Source: Anaerofilum sp.
GTDB lineage: Bacteria; Bacillota; Clostridia; Oscillospirales; Ruminococcaceae
NCBI GenBank assembly: GCA_020024115.1
Contig: JAHHUF010000003.1
Location: 1 to 45,953, forward strand
Direction of reading: 5' to 3'
DNA length: 45,953 nucleotides
Made by a program: the position numbers and the translations under genes. Position 1 is the stretch's first letter. Each line of letters begins with the position of its first letter. A model generated the notes under the pieces. It was not told the origin of the DNA. It worked only from the letters and a program-made list of their open reading frames with translations, and ran no database searches. Shown one piece after another: positions 8,379 to 15,251 of this stretch.

Positions 8379-9437
8379 ATGAATTTTTTAATTTTGATTT
8401 TTGTGTTTTTGGCAATATTAGGCGCAATGGACACTGTATTGGGGCAAAAGCTGGGAATCGCACAACAATTTTTGAACGGATTGGATGCAATGGGCAAGTT
8501 GTGTTTTTCAATGTGTGGCATTTATTGCGGCGCAACCTTGGCAGGGCAGTTTTTGGCACAGAAAATGCCGGCAGAAAACGGAATCAATATTCCGTTGCTG
8601 GCAGGAATGTTGTTTTCACCTGATATGGGTGGAAGTGCTGTTGCAAAACAAATGGCAAATTCTCCGCAATTGGAATGGTTTTCAGGTGTGTTGGTATCCT
8701 CTACATTGGGCTGTTTTATCAGTTTTGTGCTGCCCATTTCTTTGGGTGGATTGGAGCAGAAACAACATATAGTCTACTTAAAAGGTGTTTCAAAAGGCAT
8801 TGCACCCCTGCCGATTGCTTTGGCAGTTGGCGGTTTGGTTTGTGGGATGTCAATTGGTGAGTTAGTTTTGGAATTGATACCAGTCACCCTGCTTTGTGTG
8901 GGGCTGTTGGTTATTTTGCGGTTTGCACCTAAAATAGGGCTTCTTGTATTAAAGTGTTTTGGTGTAGCAATGCAGATTTTGGGAGGAGTGCTGTTTTGCG
9001 CTTTGGCAGTTGGGAGATTTGTTCCCCAGCTGCAATGGATTGAGCAAGGGTTGTTTTTTGAGTCGCTGTCAGTGGTGTTTAACATTACCATTGTTGTGTG
9101 TGGTGCCTTGATTGCCAGTGCATTGCTGTTGCGGTTTGCAGGTAGTTGGATTCAAAAAATGGCACATTTGCTGAATATCAATGAGTATGCAGTGGCAGGG
9201 TTGCTTGCCAGTTTGATTTCATCCATTTCCATGCTGCCAATGTACAATAAAATGGATGACAAAGGAAAACAAATGAATGCAGCATTTGGCGTTGCAGGTG
9301 CGTTTATTTTGGGCGGACAGATGGCTTTTGTGGCAGATACATCGCCATCACAGGCATTGACAGCCTTTTTTATCTGCAAAATAATTGGCGGAGTTTTGGC
9401 AATTTTGATGGTTCTGAAAAGCCAAGAAAAGGAATAA
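8379..9437 (+). CDS. eutH: EutH-family ethanolamine transporter
   Basis: The 352-residue polytopic protein (about ten membrane helices) resembles EutH, the ethanolamine permease/facilitator family. Supporting features are the opening GAMDTVLGQKLGIAQ with a following LDAMGKL..SM-GI segment, the LAGMLFSPDMGG motif of the first half, and the matching region INEYAVAGLLASLISSISM with FGVAGAFILGGQMAF in the second. No ethanolamine ammonia-lyase (EutBC), microcompartment or EutVW regulator genes are in the window, so it is an orphan copy and its substrate may differ. Its neighbours give no catabolic context. Confidence 0.85.
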   Translation: MNFLILIFVFLAILGAMDTVLGQKLGIAQQFLNGLDAMGKLCFSMCGIYCGATLAGQFLAQKMPAENGINIPLLAGMLFSPDMGGSAVAKQMANSPQLEWFSGVLVSSTLGCFISFVLPISLGGLEQKQHIVYLKGVSKGIAPLPIALAVGGLVCGMSIGELVLELIPVTLLCVGLLVILRFAPKIGLLVLKCFGVAMQILGGVLFCALAVGRFVPQLQWIEQGLFFESLSVVFNITIVVCGALIASALLLRFAGSWIQKMAHLLNINEYAVAGLLASLISSISMLPMYNKMDDKGKQMNAAFGVAGAFILGGQMAFVADTSPSQALTAFFICKIIGGVLAILMVLKSQEKE

Positions 9438-9452
9438 AAGGTTGTGTTTTAG

Positions 9453-9878
9453 ATGGAGTGTAACAAGGCAGAACGAGTAAGCCTTGTGATTGATGGTATG
9501 AAATTTTCTGACATAAAAGAGTTTTATCTGGAAATGGAACAATTGCTCACCAAAGATTTGCTATGGCGAACAGGACGGAATATGGATGCTTTTCATGATT
9601 TTCTCCGTGGTGGGTTTGGGGTGCATGAGTATGGACAGGGCATTGATTTTTTGTGGATTCATGCAGAAAAAATCAGAGCAGATTTTGGTTATGAAGCAAC
9701 CGAACTGTATTGGCAGGAGATTTTGAACAAATGCCACCCCAGCAATCAACTGCAAATTGCACAAAAAGTGAAAGCAGCCAAAAATAAACAAGGGGAAACC
9801 TTGTTTGATATGATTGTGCAACAAATTCTATGCAAAACAAGTGTCTATCAGCACAGTTTGGTATTAGATTGGAATTAG
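9453..9878 (+). CDS. Barstar-family (RNase inhibitor-like) protein
   Basis: The 141-residue protein fits the barstar family (PF01337): an N-terminal strand LVIDGMKFSDIKEFYLEME, the hallmark GRNMDAFHDFLRGGFG (compare GrNLDAlwD in barstar) and the block HEYGQGIDFLWIHAEK. Barstar blocks the active site of barnase-type RNases in the cytoplasm. A C-terminal extension (CHPSN...AKNKQGETLFDMI) is seen in the clostridial subgroup. No RNase gene is adjacent. It is 15 bp after eutH and last in the operon, so it may act as solitary immunity or as a regulator; that is inference. Confidence 0.8.
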   Translation: MECNKAERVSLVIDGMKFSDIKEFYLEMEQLLTKDLLWRTGRNMDAFHDFLRGGFGVHEYGQGIDFLWIHAEKIRADFGYEATELYWQEILNKCHPSNQLQIAQKVKAAKNKQGETLFDMIVQQILCKTSVYQHSLVLDWN

Positions 9879-9880
9879 GA

Positions 9881-9905
9881 GCTATCTGAAAAGTCGAAAT
9901 TTTTG
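9881..9905 (+). repeat. 25-bp repeat, copy 1
   Basis: This segment (starting GCTATCTGAAAAGTCG) recurs at 32382-32406 with one mismatch in 25 bases. It begins two bases after the barstar-like stop codon. The two copies lie in unrelated gene contexts, so the element may be dispersed, possibly the end of a lost mobile element. Confidence 0.55.
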
Positions 9906-9972
9906 GCTTATCTACTGCTTGCCTGCGAAAAATTGGTGGCTTTTTTGGTTCTGGGATAACCCTAAGAGAATA

Positions 9973-10003
9973 GGATGCAAAGGTGTTTGAAAGCATCCTT
10001 TTT
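9973..10003 (+). terminator. Terminator of the DUF3842-eutH-barstar operon
   Basis: GGATGC (9973-9978) pairs with GCATCC (9993-9998) and TTTTT follows. It is about 95 bp after the barstar-like gene. The rest of the 416-bp gap to adhE holds the repeat above and the adhE control region. Confidence 0.7.
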
Positions 10004-10115
10004 GCTTTGTTGGAAAGAAATTGTAAGATTTGCACAGACAAACAAAACATTGACAAAGGAAGAAAAAGCGTTATTTTACAAGGGTTTTTGCTAAAAAAAA
10101 AACATCAAAAACAGC

Positions 10116-10138
10116 TGATTGTTAAAAGATTGTCAATC
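10116..10138 (+). promoter_or_regulatory. Distal Rex-like / palindromic site upstream of adhE
   Basis: TGATTG and CAATCA form a perfect inverted repeat flanking TTAAAAGATTGT. The left half (TTGTTAA) matches a Rex half-site, the right half poorly (TTGTCAAT). It may be a weaker second Rex operator about 70 bp upstream of the main one. Confidence 0.35.
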
Positions 10139-10188
10139 ATGCACAAAAACTTGTAAAATCCACATAAAGGTTTGGCAATTTTTGCGTA

Positions 10189-10206
10189 TTGTTAAAACAT
10201 TAACAT
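10189..10206 (+). promoter_or_regulatory. Rex operator in the adhE promoter
   Basis: The sequence TTGTTAAAACATTAACAT matches the Rex consensus TTGTTAA-N4-TTAACAA at all but the last base. Rex represses fermentation genes when NADH/NAD+ is low. The site covers the -35 element of the promoter below, so bound Rex would exclude RNA polymerase. The match is direct; regulation by Rex is inferred from the known consensus. Confidence 0.82.
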
Positions 10207-10218
10207 ATATGGTACAAT
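10189..10218 (+). promoter_or_regulatory. adhE promoter
   Basis: TTGTTA (10189-10194) and TACAAT (10213-10218) are spaced by 18 bp. The -35 lies inside the Rex operator. The leader to the adhE start is about 70 nt and carries an AGGAGG site at 10282-10287. Confidence 0.65.
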
Positions 10219-10294
10219 ACAACCATAGCAAGACCAAAACAAATTGACAGGCAAAACGAATCGCCTATTTCATTTACTAACAGGAGGATGAACA

Positions 10295-12916
10295 ATGGCA
10301 GAAAAGAAAGTAAAGGTTGAAACTAAGGTTGAGACCGTTGTGAATGATACCAGTGCAATGATTGACACTTTGGTTGGCAAAGGTCAAAAAGCACTGAATG
10401 ACTTCTTGGCTTTGGACCAAGAGCAAATCGACCACATTGTACATGAGATGGCTTTGGCTGGTTTGGATCAGCATCAGGAGCTGGCTCGTATGGCTGTTGA
10501 TGAAACTGGTCGTGGTGTATACGAAGACAAAGTTATCAAAAATATGTTTGCTACTGAGTACATCTGGCACAACATTAAAAAAGAAAAGACTGTTGGCGTT
10601 TTGGACGAAAACGAGATGGAAGGCTATGTAGAAGTTGCAGAGCCAGTTGGTATCATCTGTGGTGTTACCCCCACTACCAACCCCACCTCTACCACTATGT
10701 TTAAGAGTTTGATTGCTGTAAAGACCCGCAATCCAATCATTTTTGCGTTCCACCCATCTGCACAGAAGTGCTCCGCTGAGGCTGCGCGCGTTGTTTATGA
10801 AGCAGCTGTTAAAGCAGGTGCACCTGAAAACTGCATCCAGTGGATTGAGCATCCCTCCATCGAGGCAACTCAGAAGTTGATGGCTCATTCTGGCATCGCT
10901 ACCATTCTGGCAACCGGCGGCCCTGGCATGGTTCAGTCTGCATATAGCTGTGGTAAACCTGCTTTGGGTGTAGGCCCTGGTAATGTGCCTTGCTACATTG
11001 ACAAAACAGCAGACATCCATCGTGCTTGCACCGATTTGATGATGTCCAAAACCTTTGATAACGGTATGATTTGTGCTTCTGAGCAGGCTGCTATCGTTGA
11101 CAAAGAGGTTGCAAAAGAGTTTGAAAGCTATATGCAAGAGAACGGCTGCTACTTCTTGAACGAGAAAGAAATCGAAGCTGTTACCAAATTTATGTTCCCA
11201 GACCCTGCAAAGGGTGTTTATGGCCCTCTGGTTGGCAAGAGCGCTCACTGGATTGCAGAGCAGGCAGGCGTTAAGGTTCCTGAAAAGACCAAGATTTTGA
11301 TTGCTCGTTTGCCTGAGCCTTCCGAGAAATATCCTCTGTCCAAAGAGAAATTAAGCCCCGTTTTGGCTTACTTTGTATGTGATAGCCAAAAACAAGGCTT
11401 TGCATACGCAAACAAAATGCTGGAATTGGGTGGTTTGGGTCACTCCGCTGTTATCCATACCGGCAACATGGAAACCGCAGACGCTTATGGCGTTGCAATG
11501 CGTGTAGGCCGTATCATTGTAAACAGCCCTTCTTCTCAGGGTGCAATCGGTGACATTTACAACACCAACACACCTTCTTTGACTCTGGGCTGCGGCAGCT
11601 ATGGTAAAAACTCTGTTTCTCAGAATGTTACTACCATCAACCTTATCAACAAAAAGCGTGTTGCTAAACGGAGAGTGAATATGCAGTGGTTTAAGGTTCC
11701 CCCCAAGATTTATTTCGAGGAAGATTCCATCCAATATTTGGAGAAAATGGAAGACATCTCTCGTGCATTTATCGTAACAGACCCTGTTATGGTTAAATTG
11801 GGTAATGTAGACAAAGTTCTGTACTATTTGCGTAAGCGCAAGGAGTATTGCCACAGCGAGATTTACTCTGATGTTGAGAGTGATCCTTCCGTAGAGTGCA
11901 TCATGCGTGGTGTTGATGCAATGCGTGCATTCCAGCCTGATGTAATCATTGCAATCGGCGGCGGTTCTGCAATCGACGCTGCTAAGGGTATGTGGCTGTT
12001 CTATGAGCATCCAGAAACCAGCTTTGACGGTCTGCGTCAGCGTTTCTTGGACATCCGTAAACGTGCATTTAAGTTCCCTGCTTTGGGCAATAAAACCAAA
12101 ATGGTTGCAATCCCAACCACTTCTGGTACCGGTTCCGAAGTTACCAGCTTCTCGGTTATTACCGACAAGCAGAACGGCAACATTAAGTATCCTTTGGCAG
12201 ATTACAGCCTGACTCCTGATGTTGCAATCATCGACCCACAGTTCACATGGTCTATGCCTAAGAGCATTGTTGCTGACACTGGTTTGGATGTTTTGACCCA
12301 TGCAATTGAGGCTTATGTTTCTGTAATGGCAAGTGATTACACCGATGGTCTGGCTCTGCACGCAATTGACTTGGTATTCGAGAACTTGGAGAAGAGCTAT
12401 CAGGGCGACCGTTTGGCTCGTGAGAAAATGCACAATGCTTCCTGTATCGCAGGTATGGCATTTACAAATGCTTTCTTGGGCTTGAATCACTCTATGGCTC
12501 ATAAACTGGGCGGTGAGTACCATGTTCCTCATGGTCGTGCAAATGCAATTTTGCTGCCTTATGTAATCCGCTATAATGCAACTAAACCTACCAAGTTTGC
12601 ATCCTTCCCCAAATACAAAGAGTACATTGCTGACAAGCGTTATGCAAAAATTGCTCGTTATCTGGGTCTGCCAGCTTCTACCACTGAAGAGGGCGTAGAT
12701 AGCTTGATTAAGGCTATCCAAAAGCTGATGAAAGCTGTTGAGCGTCCAATGAGCATCAAAGAAGCCGGTGTGGATGAAGCTGAGTTCATGAGCAAGGTAG
12801 AGAACTTGAGCTATAAAGCATTTGAGGACCAGTGCACCACTGCAAACCCTGTATACCCACTGGTTTCTGAAATCAAAGAAATTTACACCAAGGCATTCTG
12901 TGGTGAAAAAGCCTAA
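10295..12916 (+). CDS. adhE: Bifunctional aldehyde-alcohol dehydrogenase AdhE
   Basis: AdhE reduces acetyl-CoA to acetaldehyde and then ethanol, using two NADH, in the cytoplasm, often as filamentous spirosomes. The 873-residue protein has the N-terminal CoA-acylating aldehyde dehydrogenase domain (residues about 1-440; catalytic C260 in FDNGMICASEQ) and a C-terminal iron-dependent alcohol dehydrogenase domain (about 460-873; GGGSAIDAAKG near 555, and metal-binding histidines in THAIEAY and GLNHSMAHKLGG...HGRAN). Length is normal for the family. It is transcribed alone from a Rex-type promoter, consistent with NADH disposal during fermentation. Codon choice suggests high expression. Confidence 0.97.
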   Translation: MAEKKVKVETKVETVVNDTSAMIDTLVGKGQKALNDFLALDQEQIDHIVHEMALAGLDQHQELARMAVDETGRGVYEDKVIKNMFATEYIWHNIKKEKTVGVLDENEMEGYVEVAEPVGIICGVTPTTNPTSTTMFKSLIAVKTRNPIIFAFHPSAQKCSAEAARVVYEAAVKAGAPENCIQWIEHPSIEATQKLMAHSGIATILATGGPGMVQSAYSCGKPALGVGPGNVPCYIDKTADIHRACTDLMMSKTFDNGMICASEQAAIVDKEVAKEFESYMQENGCYFLNEKEIEAVTKFMFPDPAKGVYGPLVGKSAHWIAEQAGVKVPEKTKILIARLPEPSEKYPLSKEKLSPVLAYFVCDSQKQGFAYANKMLELGGLGHSAVIHTGNMETADAYGVAMRVGRIIVNSPSSQGAIGDIYNTNTPSLTLGCGSYGKNSVSQNVTTINLINKKRVAKRRVNMQWFKVPPKIYFEEDSIQYLEKMEDISRAFIVTDPVMVKLGNVDKVLYYLRKRKEYCHSEIYSDVESDPSVECIMRGVDAMRAFQPDVIIAIGGGSAIDAAKGMWLFYEHPETSFDGLRQRFLDIRKRAFKFPALGNKTKMVAIPTTSGTGSEVTSFSVITDKQNGNIKYPLADYSLTPDVAIIDPQFTWSMPKSIVADTGLDVLTHAIEAYVSVMASDYTDGLALHAIDLVFENLEKSYQGDRLAREKMHNASCIAGMAFTNAFLGLNHSMAHKLGGEYHVPHGRANAILLPYVIRYNATKPTKFASFPKYKEYIADKRYAKIARYLGLPASTTEEGVDSLIKAIQKLMKAVERPMSIKEAGVDEAEFMSKVENLSYKAFEDQCTTANPVYPLVSEIKEIYTKAFCGEKA

Positions 12917-12955
12917 TTAAAAGCTATTTTCGAAAACATTCGTTTTCCTGTTCGC

Positions 12956-12990
12956 AGTACGGATACAGCCCAAAAGGCTGTATCCGTACT
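12956..12990 (+). terminator. Long perfect hairpin after adhE
   Basis: A 15-bp perfect stem (AGTACGGATACAGCC against its complement) closes a 5-base loop 40 bp after the adhE stop. The tail is GTTGTATAG, without a proper T-run, so it may be a weak terminator or a 3'-end stabiliser of the adhE mRNA. Confidence 0.55.
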
Positions 12991-13011
12991 GTTGTATAGA
13001 AAAGTTTTCGA

Positions 13012-13041
13012 TTGACAACAAAAGAAAAAAAGCCCTATAAT
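13012..13041 (+). promoter_or_regulatory. Sigma-A promoter of asnA
   Basis: Consensus TTGACA (13012-13017) and consensus TATAAT (13036-13041) with 18 bp between them, about 75 bp before the asnA start. No T-box or other leader structure is evident. Confidence 0.8.
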
Positions 13042-13115
13042 GTACCAAAGACAGCATGGAACAAAAAGATGTGTTCACAGATGGAATTTTGCTGTTTTAA
13101 AAAGGGAGTGGGAAA

Positions 13116-14123
13116 ATGAGTCAAGTTACAATACCAAAAGGATATGTATCCCGTTTAAGTTTGTATCAAACACAAAAAGCCATTGAGGTTTTGCGGAATG
13201 CGTTTCAGGAAGAATTTCGTCGGGAGTTGAACCTTGTGCGTGCAACTGCACCACTGTTTGTAGAAACAGACAGTGGTTTGAATGATGACCTAAACGGTGT
13301 AGAGCGTGCAGTGGAATTTGATGTTCCGGCAGCACAGTGCAATGCACAGATTGTGCATAGCCTTGCAAAATGGAAACGCATGGCACTGCATCAGTATGGA
13401 TTTTTGCCCGGAAAGGGTATTTATACCGATATGAATGCTGTTCGCCGTGACGAAGAACTGGACAACCTACATTCCATCTATGTTGACCAGTGGGACTGGG
13501 AAAAGGTGATTACACCAGAAACACGCACAATGGACACTTTGCAGGCAACTGTGAAAAGCATTGTACAGTGCATTGTAGATACATCTGAAAAGGTGAAACT
13601 GCATTTTCCGGCAGTGAATACCAAATTAAACCGAAAAGTATTTTTTGTAACTACACAAGAGTTGGAAGACCGCTGGCCGGAAAAAACAGCAAAACAGCGA
13701 GAAGATGCCATTACAAAAGAACATGGAACCGTCTTTTTGATGCAGATTGGCGGGGCCTTGAAAAGCGGAAAGCCACACGATGGCAGAGCACCGGACTATG
13801 ATGATTGGGCTTTGAATGGCGATTTGCTTTTTTGGGATGAGCTTTTGGAAAGAAGTATAGAGATTTCTTCTATGGGAATTCGAGTGGATGCAGAATCAAT
13901 GGGTTCCCAACTAACAACTGCCAATTGTGATAACCGTCGAAAATATCCATTTCATAAAATGGTATTGGATGGCACTCTCCCTCTGACAATGGGCGGCGGT
14001 ATTGGACAAAGCCGTTTGTGTATGCTGATTTTGGGCAAAGCACATATTGGAGAGGTGCAGTCATCTATTTGGGACGAAAACACCCACAAAATCTGCAAAG
14101 ATGCTGGAGTGGCATTGCTGTAA
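13116..14123 (+). CDS. asnA: Aspartate-ammonia ligase (asparagine synthetase A)
   Basis: AsnA makes asparagine from aspartate, ammonia and ATP via an aspartyl-AMP intermediate; it is related to the catalytic core of class II aspartyl/asparaginyl-tRNA synthetases. The 335-residue protein aligns over its full length: N-terminal YQTQKAIEVLRNAFQEEF, the DLNGVERAVEFDVP block, DQWDWEK and the C-terminal class II motif 3 GGGIGQSRLCMLILGK. It is a single-gene unit with its own promoter and terminator. The window also holds asnS, so both asparagine synthesis and charging are encoded nearby. Confidence 0.97.
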   Translation: MSQVTIPKGYVSRLSLYQTQKAIEVLRNAFQEEFRRELNLVRATAPLFVETDSGLNDDLNGVERAVEFDVPAAQCNAQIVHSLAKWKRMALHQYGFLPGKGIYTDMNAVRRDEELDNLHSIYVDQWDWEKVITPETRTMDTLQATVKSIVQCIVDTSEKVKLHFPAVNTKLNRKVFFVTTQELEDRWPEKTAKQREDAITKEHGTVFLMQIGGALKSGKPHDGRAPDYDDWALNGDLLFWDELLERSIEISSMGIRVDAESMGSQLTTANCDNRRKYPFHKMVLDGTLPLTMGGGIGQSRLCMLILGKAHIGEVQSSIWDENTHKICKDAGVALL

Positions 14124-14132
14124 AATCGCTGG

Positions 14133-14178
14133 AAAAAGCACAGACAATTCAACAAGAAGTGTCTGTGCTTTTTGTTTT
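14133..14178 (+). terminator. Terminator of asnA
   Basis: AAAAAGCACAGACA (14133-14146) pairs with TGTCTGTGCTTTTTG (14160-14174), leaving a T-rich tail. It starts 10 bp after the asnA stop. Confidence 0.88.
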
Positions 14179-14243
14179 TATAAATCCTGTAAACTTTGCC
14201 AATACTGAAATTAAAACAAAGGCTATTTGAAGGAGGATATAAT

Positions 14244-14690
14244 ATGAAACGAATTTCAAAACAAGAGTACAGTGAGATGACAAAACGGGTTTCACCCCCA
14301 TCCAAAATAGGACAAAACTGTCTTTGGGCATTTTGTGTAGGCGGTGCAATCTGCTTGCTGGGAGAGATTTTGCGGCAGAACTTTTTGTCGATGGGGCTAA
14401 CCAAAGAGTTGGCCGGTTTGGCAGTTTCGACATGTTTGATTGTGCTGTCCGGAGCAACAACAGCATTGGGGTGGTATCATCAATTGGCTTGCCGTGCTGG
14501 TGCAGGCACACTGGTGCCGATTACAGGATTTGCAAATGCAGTAGTCAGCCCTGCCATCGAGTTTAAATGTGAGGGATTGGTTACAGGCGTTGCTGCAAAA
14601 ATGTTTATTATTGCAGGGCCTGTTATTGTGTATGGAATCCTTACCAGCGAAATATATGGTATCGTATTGTGGATTTTTTCTAAAATGTAA
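14244..14690 (+). CDS. spoVAC: Stage V sporulation protein AC
   Basis: SpoVAC is part of the inner spore membrane channel that moves dipicolinic acid (Ca-DPA) into the forespore and out on germination. The 148-residue product has the family N-terminus (YSEMTKRVSPPSK), four membrane segments and the conserved GAGTLVPITGFANAVVSPAIEFKCEG block. The start is ATG 14244, with AAGGAGG at 14230-14236. In relatives spoVAC is followed directly by spoVAD and spoVAE; here a marR-MATE cassette of about 2 kb lies between. A forespore (sigma-G) promoter is expected but I could not identify one with confidence. Confidence 0.93.
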   Translation: MKRISKQEYSEMTKRVSPPSKIGQNCLWAFCVGGAICLLGEILRQNFLSMGLTKELAGLAVSTCLIVLSGATTALGWYHQLACRAGAGTLVPITGFANAVVSPAIEFKCEGLVTGVAAKMFIIAGPVIVYGILTSEIYGIVLWIFSKM

Positions 14691-14701
14691 CCTTTCAAAT
14701 T

Positions 14702-14715
14702 GTTGACTTGTCAAC
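14702..14715 (+). promoter_or_regulatory. MarR operator 1
   Basis: GTTGACTTGTCAAC is a perfect palindrome covering the -35 element of the marR promoter. It shares its arms (GTTGA/TCAAC) with a second site 40 bp downstream. MarR proteins usually repress their own promoter through such sites. Confidence 0.7.
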
Positions 14716-14731
14716 TTTTTTTTAGTAAAAT
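14703..14731 (+). promoter_or_regulatory. Promoter of the marR-MATE cassette
   Basis: TTGACT (14703-14708) and TAAAAT (14726-14731) are 17 bp apart. The -35 lies in operator 1, and operator 2 lies in the early transcribed region. Confidence 0.65.
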
Positions 14732-14741
14732 AGATAAAAAG

Positions 14742-14755
14742 GTTGAGCGTTCAAC
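14742..14755 (+). promoter_or_regulatory. MarR operator 2
   Basis: GTTGAGCGTTCAAC has the same palindromic arms as operator 1; the centres are 40 bp apart (about four helical turns), so two MarR dimers could bind the same face of the DNA. Confidence 0.65.
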
Positions 14756-14774
14756 AATTTTCGGAGGAAACAGA

Positions 14775-15251
14775 ATGAAACAATATCCGGCAAGTTTTTT
14801 GAAGTATATTTCTATCATTCATCGCAACACCAGCCGCTATTTTGATACAGTTTTAGAGCCATACCAGATTGGCAGTGGGCAGCAATTTTTCTTGCGGCAT
14901 ATCTATGAAAACAATGGCATTTCTATGTATGACCTTGCACAAATCGGACAATTTGATAAAGGTACTGTCACAAAAGCAGTACACAAGCTGGAGGAACTGG
15001 GATATGTCACCACAGTTGTGGATGAAAAAGACCGCCGAATTAAACACCTTTATGCAACAGAGCAGGCACAAGAAGTATTGGAGTTTGTCTATGAAAAAAG
15101 AAACTTGTGGAAAAGCTCTTTGATAAAGGATATTTCCCCCGAAAAAGAACAAGAATTGCAGCAGCTTTTGGAACAAATTGCAGAACTTTCTTGTGTCGAA
15201 ATTCGCAATGCAGCAAAACAACGGGAGGAAATCAATGACAAAAACGATTGA
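14775..15251 (+). CDS. MarR-family transcriptional repressor
   Basis: The 158-residue protein is a winged-helix MarR regulator: the DNA-binding part runs from about residue 45 to 100 (SMYDLAQIGQFDKGTVTKAVHKLEELGYVTTV, then the wing DEKDRRIKHLYAT with the conserved D-R-R). Terminal helices would form the dimer. The start is ATG 14775, with GGAGG at 14763-14767. It overlaps the MATE gene by 17 bp and resembles the MepR-MepA arrangement of Staphylococcus aureus, so it probably represses the efflux pump until a ligand releases it. Confidence 0.9.
   Translation: MKQYPASFLKYISIIHRNTSRYFDTVLEPYQIGSGQQFFLRHIYENNGISMYDLAQIGQFDKGTVTKAVHKLEELGYVTTVVDEKDRRIKHLYATEQAQEVLEFVYEKRNLWKSSLIKDISPEKEQELQQLLEQIAELSCVEIRNAAKQREEINDKND

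Noticed and set aside
11351..12721. 456-codon open frame on the minus strand opposite adhE
   Set aside because: Antisense shadow of the alcohol dehydrogenase domain; no start signals and no family resemblance.
14133..14178. Repeated hairpins in many gaps, considered as a CRISPR or repeat family
   Set aside because: Each hairpin has a different stem sequence and fits a terminator; there are no regularly spaced direct repeats anywhere in the window.
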